Shown piece after piece: positions 41,435 through 49,799 of a stretch of DNA of 64,000 nucleotides (positions are counted from its first letter, which is position 1; each line of letters starts with the position of its first letter). This DNA comes from Megasphaera sp. AM44-1BH (GTDB taxonomy: Bacteria; Bacillota; Negativicutes; Veillonellales; Megasphaeraceae). The position numbers were made by a program, and so were the translations under genes. Under the pieces are notes generated by a model. The model did no database searches and was not told where the DNA came from. It worked only from the letters and a program-made list of their open reading frames with translations. The DNA lies in contig NZ_QSFA01000001.1 of assembly GCF_003467125.1 (NCBI RefSeq), positions 310,001-374,000 of the forward strand, written 5' to 3'.

Positions 41435-42475
41435 TTAATAGTCTACGCGGTCTGCCAGTTCCAAAATCAGGGCTTCTGTCTTTTCCCATCCCAGGCAGGG
41501 ATCGGTAATCGATTTACCATACACGCCATCGCTGATTTTCTGGTTTCCATCTTCAATATAGCTTTCAATCATCAGTCCTTTGACCATCTTCTTGATATCC
41601 TTATTCATATGACGGCTGTAGAGGACGTCGTTGGAAATGCGGATCTGTTCCAGATATTTCTTGCCCGAATTGGCATGGTTCACATCGATGATGACAGCCG
41701 GGTTTTCCAGTTCCCGCTTGCCGTATTCTTCAAACAGGCGCTGCAGATCTTCATAATGATAGTTGGGAAGGCTCTTGCCGAATTTATCCACATAGCCACG
41801 CAGGATGGCATGGGTCAGCGGATTCCCCATTGTCTTTACTTCCCAGCCCCGGAACAGGAATTGCTGTTCATGCTGGGCTGCAGCGATAGAATTGAGCATG
41901 ACGGAAATATCGCCCGATGTCGGATTTTTCATCCCGACAGGAATACCCACGCCACTGGCAATCATGCGGTGCAGCTGGTCTTCTACCGAACGGGCTCCGA
42001 TAGCCGCATAAGATAACAGATCCGATAAATACCGGTGGTTTTCCGGATAGAGGATTTCTTCGGCACAGGTAAACCCTGTTTCCCTGATGACGCGCATGTG
42101 CATATCCCGGATAGCGATGATGCCGGCCAGCATGTCTTCTTTACCCTCTGGATCCGGCTGGTGCAGCATCCCCTTATACCCTACGCCGATAGTACGTGGC
42201 TTATTGGTATATACCCGGGGAATGATGTAAATGGTGTCTTTGACCTGTTCCTGTACGCGGGCCAGACGGTGTGCATAATCCACGACAGCTTCTTCATTGT
42301 CAGCCGAACAGGGCCCGATGATGAGAAGGAATCGCGGATCTTTCCCTGTAAGGATATCTTTGATTTCTTTGTCGCGCCGGCGCTTTGTTTCATAAATAGC
42401 CGGTTCGACCGGATAATCTTCTTTCAGTTCCTGCGGCGATGGCAGTTTCCTGATGAACTCCATTTCCAGTTCCAT
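41435..42475 (-). CDS. 3-deoxy-7-phosphoheptulonate synthase (class I, AroG/F type)
   Basis: 346-residue DAHP synthase that joins PEP and erythrose 4-phosphate as the first step of the shikimate pathway. Motifs are LLIIGPCSADNEEAV, PRVYTNKPRTIGVGYKG, PVGMKNPTSGD and IIDVNHANSGKK. It belongs to the class I alpha, feedback-regulated E. coli-like type rather than the ACT- or chorismate-mutase-fused type common in Firmicutes. GGGGGG precedes the ATG. It is followed by an ACT protein, possibly its regulator. Confidence 0.94.
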   Translation of the reverse strand: MELEMEFIRKLPSPQELKEDYPVEPAIYETKRRRDKEIKDILTGKDPRFLLIIGPCSADNEEAVVDYAHRLARVQEQVKDTIYIIPRVYTNKPRTIGVGYKGMLHQPDPEGKEDMLAGIIAIRDMHMRVIRETGFTCAEEILYPENHRYLSDLLSYAAIGARSVEDQLHRMIASGVGIPVGMKNPTSGDISVMLNSIAAAQHEQQFLFRGWEVKTMGNPLTHAILRGYVDKFGKSLPNYHYEDLQRLFEEYGKRELENPAVIIDVNHANSGKKYLEQIRISNDVLYSRHMNKDIKKMVKGLMIESYIEDGNQKISDGVYGKSITDPCLGWEKTEALILELADRVDY

Positions 42476-42564
42476 ATACTATACCCCCCAAAACTAAATG
42501 GTACGTTCAATTATATCACAGAAGGGAATCGTTCATCCAGCATTTTTCACTCATTCAGTGCACA

Positions 42565-43257
42565 TTATGGCTTAAACTTATAGCCACCCCCCCAGATGGT
42601 AAGGAGATGGCGGGGTTTATTGGGGTCTTTTTCGATGGCTTCACGGAGCCGGTTGATATGGACCGGCACAGTCGCCGTATTCCCCAGGGAATCCATGCCC
42701 CATATTTTGTCGTAAATCGTTTCTTTGCTGAAGACCATGTCGGCATTGACCATGAGAAATTCCAATACCTGGAACTCCTTATTGGGCAGGACTTTTTCTT
42801 TGTCACCGACGAAAACACGGTGCGTGTCCGGATCGAGAGAGATATTTCCCAGGGTAATACGGGATTTTTTATGTATCTGTGTCCCTTTCAGGCGCTGATA
42901 CTGGGCCAGCTGGGATTTGACCCGGGCCACAAGGACGCTCGGTGAAAAGGGCTTTTCCACATAATCATCGGCGCCGAATCCCAGGCCCCGGATTTTGTCG
43001 ATATCTTCCCGCTTGGCCGTCACCATCATAATGGGGATATCCACTTTATCCCGCAGGCGGCGGCAGACTTCAAACCCATCCATGCCGGGCAGCATGACAT
43101 CGAGCAGTACCAGCTGATAGGAACCGCTCAATCCTTCTTTCAGCCCGGTCAGGCCGTCGGAAGCAATCGTTATGGCATAGCCGCTCATTTCCAGGTAATC
43201 TTTCTCAATAAAAGCGATATCCTGATCATCTTCTATTATCAAAATACGTTCATTCAT
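42565..43257 (-). CDS. OmpR-family response regulator
   Basis: 230-residue regulator with a receiver domain (acidic pair in EDDQD, phospho-Asp in LLDVMLPGMDG, Lys in YVEKPF) and an OmpR/PhoB winged helix (VLPNKEFQVLEFLMVNADMVFSKETIYDKIWG; VHINRLREAIE). The start at 43257 (MNERIL) overlaps the kinase stop as ATGA. GAGGGGG lies 8 bases upstream. It likely controls the divergently transcribed ArnT-like gene. Confidence 0.93.
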   Translation of the reverse strand: MNERILIIEDDQDIAFIEKDYLEMSGYAITIASDGLTGLKEGLSGSYQLVLLDVMLPGMDGFEVCRRLRDKVDIPIMMVTAKREDIDKIRGLGFGADDYVEKPFSPSVLVARVKSQLAQYQRLKGTQIHKKSRITLGNISLDPDTHRVFVGDKEKVLPNKEFQVLEFLMVNADMVFSKETIYDKIWGMDSLGNTATVPVHINRLREAIEKDPNKPRHLLTIWGGGYKFKP

Positions 43258-44726
43258 TTGACATCCCCCTCGGAAGGCAGTTCCATATGCACACACAATC
43301 CATGAGGATGGACCGGCAAAAAGGTCACGATACCTTTCATGAGCTGCACTCCTCTGGCAACAATAGAAAGGCCCAGTCCGCTGCCATCACCCGTCCGGCT
43401 CCGTGCCTTGTCTGTACGGTAAAACGGTTCTGCCAGCCGCATCAGTGCTTCTTCCGGTACGCCCGGGCCATCATCGGCGACTTCCAGGCAGACCATATTC
43501 TCCTGTTTCCATGAACGAATACCGATATGTACATACTCTTCTGTTTTATATTTTATACTATTGGTCACCAGATTCGTTATGATCCGCTGCCATAACTCCC
43601 GGTTTCCAAGAAGAGGCAGTGCCTCCGGAGAAGGAGTCCATACTACCAGAGCCTGACGATACTGCCATCCTTCTTTGTTTTCCTCTATTATATCAGAAAT
43701 TACTTCATTTAGCTCTAGTGATTGCAGAGGCAATGCTTTTTCTCCCAGATCAATTTTAGAAAACAGGAACAACTGGTCTATCATGCGGTTCATATCCTCT
43801 GTCTTTTTCTGGATGACTTCAATATAGTGCCGGCGCCGTTCCGGCGTATCCGCTATGTTGTCAGCCAGTCCTTCGACATAGGCGCGGATAGCCGTAAGAG
43901 GCGTGCGGATGTCGTGGGACATGCTGGCAATGAGTTCCTTTCTGTTTTCTTCCTGCCTCGTCCGCTCCTGCAGGGACTGTTCCAGTTCTTCCGTCATGAT
44001 ATTGAACGTATCGACGACAGGCTTCACTTCATCATCATGGCCGTAGGTCAGGCGGTACGTAAGATTACCCTGCCGTACCTGATCTGATCCGGTCTGCAGC
44101 AATTTGAGAGCCTGTAAAATATAGCGCAGCACAAACCGCGTCAGGAAGAAAATAGTCCCGGCCAGAACCAGGAAAAAGGCCAGGAAGATAGCCATGAGCG
44201 TGCCCTGCGTGGCATGTTCCACGGCTTCATCTGTCCCATGAGGCATCTGCCGGCTGACAAAATACAGACGATACAGGGAGTCATGGATATATTGTTTTTC
44301 CAGATAATAAAACCGCCCCGTATCGGCGTGGACGTACGTATCCCGTTTCTGACGGGAAAACGACCGGTCCCGGATATCACTGGGAATGGCTTCCATCATA
44401 CTGGCAAGGTGTCCATTGCCGTATTCATAGATGCGGCTGCCGTCTTTTTCCAGCACGACATAACTCTGTTCCGGCGACAGCATTTCGATGATCCATTTGT
44501 AGTGTTCCGGATCATCACCGCTGCTGCGCAGTGACCGGAAGACAACATGATGGACGGCTTCACTGGCCCGGTTAAACTGGGTAGAACTTTCAACGTAGAC
44601 GTGATTGCCGCTCTGCGTAAAAAGCCAGATGCCGCCGGCTGCCATAAGAAACAGGACGACTGTCATGAGTATAGGCACGACGAATACGAGAATATGCGAT
44701 AGAATCAGACGTTTTTTTATAGTCAC
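43254..44726 (-). CDS. Sensor histidine kinase
   Basis: 490-residue membrane kinase. Two helices (about 10-32 and 178-203) flank an extracytoplasmic sensor, followed by a HAMP domain, HisKA (SMSHDIRTPLTAI) and HATPase (NLVTNSIKYKT, DDGPGVP, GDGSGLGLSI). A GTG at 44726 is the likely start because GGAGG lies 7 bases upstream; the ATG at 44732 is too close to that site. It forms a pair with the overlapping response regulator and may sense envelope stress or cationic compounds. Confidence 0.92.
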   Translation of the reverse strand: MTIKKRLILSHILVFVVPILMTVVLFLMAAGGIWLFTQSGNHVYVESSTQFNRASEAVHHVVFRSLRSSGDDPEHYKWIIEMLSPEQSYVVLEKDGSRIYEYGNGHLASMMEAIPSDIRDRSFSRQKRDTYVHADTGRFYYLEKQYIHDSLYRLYFVSRQMPHGTDEAVEHATQGTLMAIFLAFFLVLAGTIFFLTRFVLRYILQALKLLQTGSDQVRQGNLTYRLTYGHDDEVKPVVDTFNIMTEELEQSLQERTRQEENRKELIASMSHDIRTPLTAIRAYVEGLADNIADTPERRRHYIEVIQKKTEDMNRMIDQLFLFSKIDLGEKALPLQSLELNEVISDIIEENKEGWQYRQALVVWTPSPEALPLLGNRELWQRIITNLVTNSIKYKTEEYVHIGIRSWKQENMVCLEVADDGPGVPEEALMRLAEPFYRTDKARSRTGDGSGLGLSIVARGVQLMKGIVTFLPVHPHGLCVHMELPSEGDVK

Positions 44727-44822
44727 AAGCATCCCTCCGGTTCTATCTTACTCTCCGGATGTGCAAGGCGCAATGGCTGAAATTTCTGTTTAATTTTTAT
44801 TTAACACTTCTTATAGTTTCTT

Positions 44823-44866
44823 TAAGGGTCCTTACGCTTTTCATAACATTTCTTTGGTATCCTTAC
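44823..44866. promoter_or_regulatory. CCTTAC repeats upstream of the ArnT-like gene
   Basis: TAAGG-GT-CCTTA is a perfect dyad at 44823-44834. A second CCTTAC lies 31 bases on, at 44861. Repeats of this type are candidate sites for the adjacent response regulator. Confidence 0.35.
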
Positions 44867-44894
44867 CCTATCTTGCAGAAAGAAGGGTAATTAC

Positions 44895-46358
44895 ATGAAA
44901 TACATCGAAAAGCATCCCTATGTTTTTCTCGGTCTCTGCGCGCTCGTCCTGTTTCTGGCGGCCAATTCTTTTCTGGCCATCACCGACTCATCCGAATCGA
45001 ATTACGCACTGACGGCAAAGGAAATGGTCCTCTCCGGTGACTGGCTCTCTCCCCAGATATACGGTCACTACTGGTATGACAAGCCGATCTTCTATTACTG
45101 GGAACTGGCCCTTTCCTTCTCCCTGTTCGGCTTTACCGAATTTGCGGCACGGCTTCCCTCGGCACTGATGGGAACAGCAGGCGTACTGTTTACGTACTGG
45201 TTCACTGCCCGCGTATACGGCCGGTCTCTTGCCTTTTCTGCCGCCATCATCCTCATGACCAGCGTCGAATGCTGGCTCCTGTCAAAAGCAGTCATCACCG
45301 ATGCGACACTGTTTCTGTTCATGAGTGCCTGTCTGGCCTTTTTCTACCTCGGCTATACGGAAAACCGCCGCTGGTACTGGGCCGCCTATGTCATGGCCGC
45401 CCTTGCCGTTCTCACCAAAGGCCCTGTCGGCCTGGCCCTGCCCGCACTGGCAGCCCTGATTTTTCTCATCATGCGCCATGACCTGAAGGAACTGTTCCAC
45501 GTTCATCTGCTGAGCGGCATGCTTCTCTTCTTCGTCATCGCCGGTCTCTGGTACGGCTTCATGTATAAAGTCCACGGATATGATTTTCTCCTGAACTTCT
45601 TCGGTGTACATAATTTTCTTCGCGCTACCGTTCCGGAACACGGCGGAAAGAATTTATGGTATTTCTATATCATTATATTCTTCGTCGGTTTCGCGCCCTG
45701 GAGCTTTACCTGGCCCTGGGCTCTCTGGAAATACAGGAAAGAACGCCGTATGCCCTTTGCAGGAAGTGACTCCTGTGCATTACTGCTCGCACTGTACGCT
45801 GCCGTAACGTTTATTTTCTTTACCATTGTCGCCACGAAATACACGACCTATACGTATCCGGCTCTCTTTTCTCTTTCCATCCTGAGCGCCGGTATGCTCC
45901 AGCACTTCCATCTGCCTGTCCGGAAAATCGCCCTGGCCGGCGGCGTCCTGTATACGGTTCTGGCCTTTACAGCGGCACCGCCCATCATGCTGCACCAGTC
46001 CGGCAAGGACATCGGCCAGACCCTGGCCCGCATGGATACAGATAATGCGGCCATCTGTTTTTACAAAGGCTATAGCACCAGCGCCGTATTTTATAGCGGC
46101 AAAACCATATATCGTGCTGTACCTTCCGACGAATTAGAAAAATTACAGCCCGGCAAAATGGACTGGAATGCCAAGAACGTCATGCCTATGGCTTCTATCG
46201 ATACACTCATGCAGGAAAACCAGAGGCTGATTATCATCGACCAGAAACATGATAATACCGTAGCCAGCCGCTATTATGCACTGTATGGACAAATGCCGGA
46301 TTACATTTCTCTTCCCGGCAATACGACTATCTGGTCTGCCGACCGCACCACTCCATAA
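44895..46358 (+). CDS. ArnT-like lipid-linked sugar transferase (PMT superfamily)
   Basis: 487-residue inner-membrane glycosyltransferase with about 11-12 helices. The first loop carries DSSESNYALTAKEMVLSGDWLSPQ, with the acidic residue typical of the family, and YDKPIFYYW follows. The C-terminal 120 residues form a periplasmic domain. Relatives transfer 4-amino-arabinose or another sugar from an undecaprenyl carrier to lipid A. No arn biosynthesis genes are nearby, so the sugar is unknown. GAAAGAAGGG precedes the ATG. It is divergent from the two-component system. Confidence 0.87.
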   Translation: MKYIEKHPYVFLGLCALVLFLAANSFLAITDSSESNYALTAKEMVLSGDWLSPQIYGHYWYDKPIFYYWELALSFSLFGFTEFAARLPSALMGTAGVLFTYWFTARVYGRSLAFSAAIILMTSVECWLLSKAVITDATLFLFMSACLAFFYLGYTENRRWYWAAYVMAALAVLTKGPVGLALPALAALIFLIMRHDLKELFHVHLLSGMLLFFVIAGLWYGFMYKVHGYDFLLNFFGVHNFLRATVPEHGGKNLWYFYIIIFFVGFAPWSFTWPWALWKYRKERRMPFAGSDSCALLLALYAAVTFIFFTIVATKYTTYTYPALFSLSILSAGMLQHFHLPVRKIALAGGVLYTVLAFTAAPPIMLHQSGKDIGQTLARMDTDNAAICFYKGYSTSAVFYSGKTIYRAVPSDELEKLQPGKMDWNAKNVMPMASIDTLMQENQRLIIIDQKHDNTVASRYYALYGQMPDYISLPGNTTIWSADRTTP

Positions 46359-46379
46359 TGATATCCTCCTTTATATGGT

Positions 46380-46427
46380 ATATCCCTGCAGAAACTACGA
46401 CCTCTGGTTTCTGCAGGGATATTTTTC
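46380..46427 (+). terminator. Terminator after the ArnT-like gene
   Basis: A perfect 16-bp stem (46380-46395 with 46407-46422) is followed by five T. Confidence 0.9.
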
Positions 46428-46445
46428 AAAAGATAAGAATTTTTC

Positions 46446-46485
46446 TTAGCACTCTCTTGACATAGTGGCTAATAAGACGTATAAT
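46446..46485 (+). promoter_or_regulatory. Consensus promoter with CIRCE-like operator
   Basis: TTGACA (46457-46462) and TATAAT (46480-46485) with 17-base spacing form a perfect promoter. TTAGCACTC (46446-46454), nine bases and AGTGGCTAA resemble the CIRCE operator of HrcA; the left arm is exact and the right arm is degenerate but keeps GCTAA. Confidence 0.75.
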
Positions 46486-46599
46486 ACAAGTGTAATCGGA
46501 AGAGAGAAGATTACAAGGAAAGGTCAAAAGAACAAAAGCAATGCACAGACCTGTAAATAATGATCTCAGGCATTACCAATTACGAAAGAGGGTATTATT

Positions 46600-47031
46600 A
46601 TGAGAGACTTATTTCCAGTATTAAACAATGATTTTGCTATTCCCAGTGTATTTGATGATTTCTTTAATGACGGCTTTTTCTCCCGCATGCCGCAGATGAG
46701 CATGCCGAAATGCGATATTGAAGACACGGGCACAGCTTATATTGTGACGACGGATCTGCCCGGCGTAAATAAAGAAGACATCAGCGTCACCTATGATAAC
46801 AATGTCCTGACCATCGCCGCCCAGCATAAAGAAGACCAGCACGATGCACAGCATCAGACGAGTTATGTATGCAGAGAACGCATGAACACAGCGTTCCAGC
46901 GCCAGTTTGTCATTCACAATATTGATAAATCCGGCATTAAAGCAGCTTTCCGCAATGGTGTCCTGAAAATCGGCCTGCCGAAACTGAACCCCCAGACGCA
47001 GGAACAATCAGGCACGATTGATATTCAATAA
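46600..47031 (+). CDS. Hsp20 / alpha-crystallin small heat-shock protein
   Basis: 143-residue ATP-independent chaperone. The alpha-crystallin domain (about 36-130) contains VTTDLPGVNKEDISVTYDNNVLTI and ends with the AFRNGVLKIGLPK signature. The N-terminal arm is short and rich in Phe. A 115-base leader separates it from a consensus promoter overlapped by a CIRCE-like operator, so HrcA-type heat-shock repression is likely. GAAAGAGG precedes the ATG. Confidence 0.93.
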   Translation: MRDLFPVLNNDFAIPSVFDDFFNDGFFSRMPQMSMPKCDIEDTGTAYIVTTDLPGVNKEDISVTYDNNVLTIAAQHKEDQHDAQHQTSYVCRERMNTAFQRQFVIHNIDKSGIKAAFRNGVLKIGLPKLNPQTQEQSGTIDIQ

Positions 47032-47045
47032 CCCCCTTTGTCCAG

Positions 47046-47080
47046 GGCCTGACACAATTGTGTGCCAGGCCCTTTTCTGA
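47046..47080 (+). terminator. Terminator after hsp20
   Basis: GGGCCTG and CAGGCCC arms enclose a CACA/TGTG stem and are followed by TTTT. Confidence 0.75.
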
Positions 47081-47129
47081 TGCACGGGAGAGGCGGTTTC
47101 CAGACGTACACGAAATATACTTAAACAGT

Positions 47130-47176
47130 GGGCCGTCGTATCATGAATTTCTGTCCATGATACGACGGCCCTTTTT
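47130..47176 (+). terminator. Second strong hairpin before the CytX gene
   Basis: A perfect 16-bp stem (47130-47145 with 47156-47171) with five T on the plus strand. It also lies just beyond the stop of the convergent permease gene, where it could protect that transcript. Confidence 0.8.
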
Positions 47177-47212
47177 GTTCATTGACGAATCGGTATATGG
47201 TTCCTGCCAGTA

Positions 47213-48379
47213 TTATCCCCGGGACGGCAGCAGCTTATGGATGATGGCACTAGCCAGCATGACCAGTATGATGACCGGAAAGGTAATCCCCCACGGCGTC
47301 TGTACATCGAGGAGTGCCCGGTACAAGGCAAACCCTGCCACCCACAGGATCAGGTTCAGCCAGCATACGCTCTGACTGCTGTGGTCCTGGCGCAGGATGA
47401 AGTAATCTGAAAGGAGAATGGCCGTCATAGGCGCAAAGACGGACCCGATCAGATAGAGGAAATCTTCAAACCGGCTGGCATCGACGGCAATAGCCAGAAT
47501 CATGCCCCCGGCGCAGGCGATGAGGGCCAGGACCGTATCGGAAAGCTGTGGAAACAGGCTCCGTCCACTGACGCCAGCAGAAAAAGCATCGAGGAAGGTC
47601 GTCGTCACCGTGGAAAGAAGGATGATCAGGATGCCGATCAGTCCCATCCCGGCCTGAAGCATAATAGCGGCAATATCATCCTGTCCCGTATACAAAGCCG
47701 CCCCCATGCCGATGACAAACATCCACGTACTCGCCACAAAATAGGTACCGCAGCTGGCTGCCGTCGCCTTGATCGGTTTTTCTGCCGTGCGTGTATAATC
47801 GGAAATAATGGGCAGCCACGAAAGGGGCATGGCTACGGTCAGTTCGATGGCCTGTCCCATGGTCATGGTGCCATCTGCTTTCGGAGCTGCGCCGCCGCTG
47901 AAAATAACCGCGCTCAGGACCAGTGTCAAAATCAGGAGGGCCGCTATGACGATGACATTGACCCGACCCAGGTTCTTCAGACCCAGCACGATCCACAGTG
48001 CAATGAGGGCTGCTATGATGACACTCCAGAAGGCCGTGCCGATAGCCGCAATCGTATTGGCCGCCACGGCAGCACTGGCAATCATGACAGCGGTCCAGCC
48101 GATGAGCTGGATGACGTTCAGTCCGGCAAACAATTTAGCTCCCTGCCGGCCGAAGGAAATCTGCACTGTTTCCATGGCGCTCCGTCCCGTACGGCCGCCG
48201 ATGACGCCGGCTCCGAACATGACGGCACCGCCGATGACGTGGCCGATAATGATGGCCAGGAGTCCCTTGCCAAATCCCAGCGGTGCCAGGAGCATCCCCG
48301 TCAGTATTTCTGCAATAGAAATGCCAGCACCAAACCATAAAAGTCCATTCGATAAGACCGAAGTCTTCGTTTCATTCAT
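47213..48379 (-). CDS. NCS1-family permease, CytX type (hydroxymethylpyrimidine?)
   Basis: 388-residue purine/cytosine permease-like carrier with about 12 helices. The opening SNGLLWFGAGISIAEILTGMLLAPLG and AMPLSWLPIISDYTR are typical of CytX, a predicted carrier for the thiamine precursor hydroxymethylpyrimidine. No TPP riboswitch is seen upstream. It is encoded 20 bases after a DUF488 gene and near a pyridoxal kinase-like gene, which may process the imported pyrimidine. The start at 48379 (MNETKT) is the only one that fits the family. Confidence 0.82.
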   Translation of the reverse strand: MNETKTSVLSNGLLWFGAGISIAEILTGMLLAPLGFGKGLLAIIIGHVIGGAVMFGAGVIGGRTGRSAMETVQISFGRQGAKLFAGLNVIQLIGWTAVMIASAAVAANTIAAIGTAFWSVIIAALIALWIVLGLKNLGRVNVIVIAALLILTLVLSAVIFSGGAAPKADGTMTMGQAIELTVAMPLSWLPIISDYTRTAEKPIKATAASCGTYFVASTWMFVIGMGAALYTGQDDIAAIMLQAGMGLIGILIILLSTVTTTFLDAFSAGVSGRSLFPQLSDTVLALIACAGGMILAIAVDASRFEDFLYLIGSVFAPMTAILLSDYFILRQDHSSQSVCWLNLILWVAGFALYRALLDVQTPWGITFPVIILVMLASAIIHKLLPSRG

Positions 48380-48398
48380 GAAAAAACATCCATCCTTT

Positions 48399-48776
48399 CT
48401 ATTTCCCCTGGAGCTGCAGTTCCTGCAGCAGCCAGTGCTGCAGGACCAGGGCATGACTGTGTGCCGTGTCTTTCGCCGCATACACGAGTGTTACATTTCC
48501 CTGTTGCAAATAGACCCGGCAGTCGCTTAGGAACGAGGCTCCTGCCTCATTCATATCCAGTTCTGCCAGATAGCGCTTTGAAAACTCATCGTACAATGCT
48601 GCATCATGGCAATACCATTTCCTAAGTTCCGGTGACGGGGCTATTTCTTTGGCCCAGCGGTCCAGATGGGCTTTTTCTTTTGAAATTCCCCTTGGCCAGA
48701 GCCGGTCTACCAGAATCCGCGTTCCATCCGTATCTTCCGGCTGCTCATATATCCGTTTGATTTGTATCGTATACAT
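48399..48776 (-). CDS. DUF488 family protein
   Basis: 125-residue cytoplasmic protein. The motif GTRILVDRLWPRGISKEKAHLDRWAKEIAPS and the later TLVYAAKD are diagnostic of DUF488 (YeaO-like). The start at 48776 (MYTIQI) has AGAGGAG 10 bases upstream. It is the first gene of a pair with the CytX-like permease. Its biochemical function is unknown. Confidence 0.88.
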   Translation of the reverse strand: MYTIQIKRIYEQPEDTDGTRILVDRLWPRGISKEKAHLDRWAKEIAPSPELRKWYCHDAALYDEFSKRYLAELDMNEAGASFLSDCRVYLQQGNVTLVYAAKDTAHSHALVLQHWLLQELQLQGK

Positions 48777-48825
48777 CGTATCATCACTCCTCTGCTGGTG
48801 CCAGACATCCTGCTGACACACTACC

Positions 48826-48865
48826 CATAAAAAAGCACTGCTGCCTTCCGGCCTCAGCGCTTTTC
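48826..48865 (-). terminator. Terminator after the pyridoxal kinase gene
   Basis: AAAAGC-type arms with internal GGCC/GGCAG pairing are followed by T6 on the minus strand; it overlaps the end of the kinase gene only marginally. Confidence 0.6.
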
Positions 48866-48868
48866 CTA

Positions 48869-49702
48869 TCAATCAGTCTGTACCTCTTCTACGAGATTCA
48901 GGCATTGCTCGATGGGGATTCCTTTGTAGATATCTTTCACGCCCATATTGGCAGCAATGAGATTCCGCACGCTCTCCATGGAAAGAAGGGCCGCCGTCTC
49001 CAGCGCATGACCGCGCAGTACCTGCCCGGTCAGGATGGCCGAAAAGGCATCGCCTGTACCGGGAAAGCGGACGGGAATCAGATTGTACGGCAACTGGAAA
49101 TAGGTATTCCGTTCATGGTCATACCCCAGCACGACATAAGTGCCATCAGTCCGCACGCTGGTAATGAGGACCGAGCGGGGGCAGATGGCCCGGAGCGCAT
49201 CGATGAGCTGCCGTGTTTCCTCTTCATCCAGGTCGCCGTCCTTACAGTCCAGGCCGGCCAGATAGGCCGCCTCCGTATAATTTGGCATGATATAATCGGC
49301 GATGCGGCACAAATCGCGCATCCGCTCTACCGTTTCTTCTCCTACGCCGTTATACAGATGGCCTTCGTCACCCATGATGGGATCGACAAAAATACGCACA
49401 CCCCGGCTGGCCTGTTCCCGGCAGAAACGGGTCACAATATCCGCCTGCTCCTGGGACACAATAAACCCTGTCGTAATGGCATCAAAGGAAAAGCCCAGCT
49501 CCTCCCAGACCTTCAGAGTTTTTTTCATATATTCCGTCGTTTCCAGAATATCGAACTTTCCATAATCCAGCGTATTGGACACGACGGCCGTAGGCAGATT
49601 ATATACGTCGTATTTCATGTGGGCCAGAATGGGCATCATCGCCGCCAGTGCCACTTTTCCGTAACCGGGGATATCATTAATCAGCAAAATTTTTTCATTC
49701 AT
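48869..49702 (-). CDS. Pyridoxal/pyridoxamine kinase-like PfkB enzyme
   Basis: 277-residue ribokinase-fold kinase. Family features are ILLINDIPGYGKVALAAMMP at the N-terminus, VDPIMGDEGHLYNG and the catalytic anion-hole motif FPGTGDAFSAILTG. Relatives phosphorylate pyridoxal, pyridoxamine or hydroxymethylpyrimidine. The neighbouring CytX-like permease leaves the pyrimidine open as a substrate. The start at 49702 (MNEKIL) has GGGAG 9 bases upstream; ATG 49708 is too close to it. Confidence 0.85.
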   Translation of the reverse strand: MNEKILLINDIPGYGKVALAAMMPILAHMKYDVYNLPTAVVSNTLDYGKFDILETTEYMKKTLKVWEELGFSFDAITTGFIVSQEQADIVTRFCREQASRGVRIFVDPIMGDEGHLYNGVGEETVERMRDLCRIADYIMPNYTEAAYLAGLDCKDGDLDEEETRQLIDALRAICPRSVLITSVRTDGTYVVLGYDHERNTYFQLPYNLIPVRFPGTGDAFSAILTGQVLRGHALETAALLSMESVRNLIAANMGVKDIYKGIPIEQCLNLVEEVQTD

Positions 49703-49799
49703 GTACATTAACTCCCTGCTTTATATTTGTCAACACGATATCATTCTAGTTGCTAGTATATATTACATTGGTGCTGACTGCAAGGAAAAGAATCCATCT

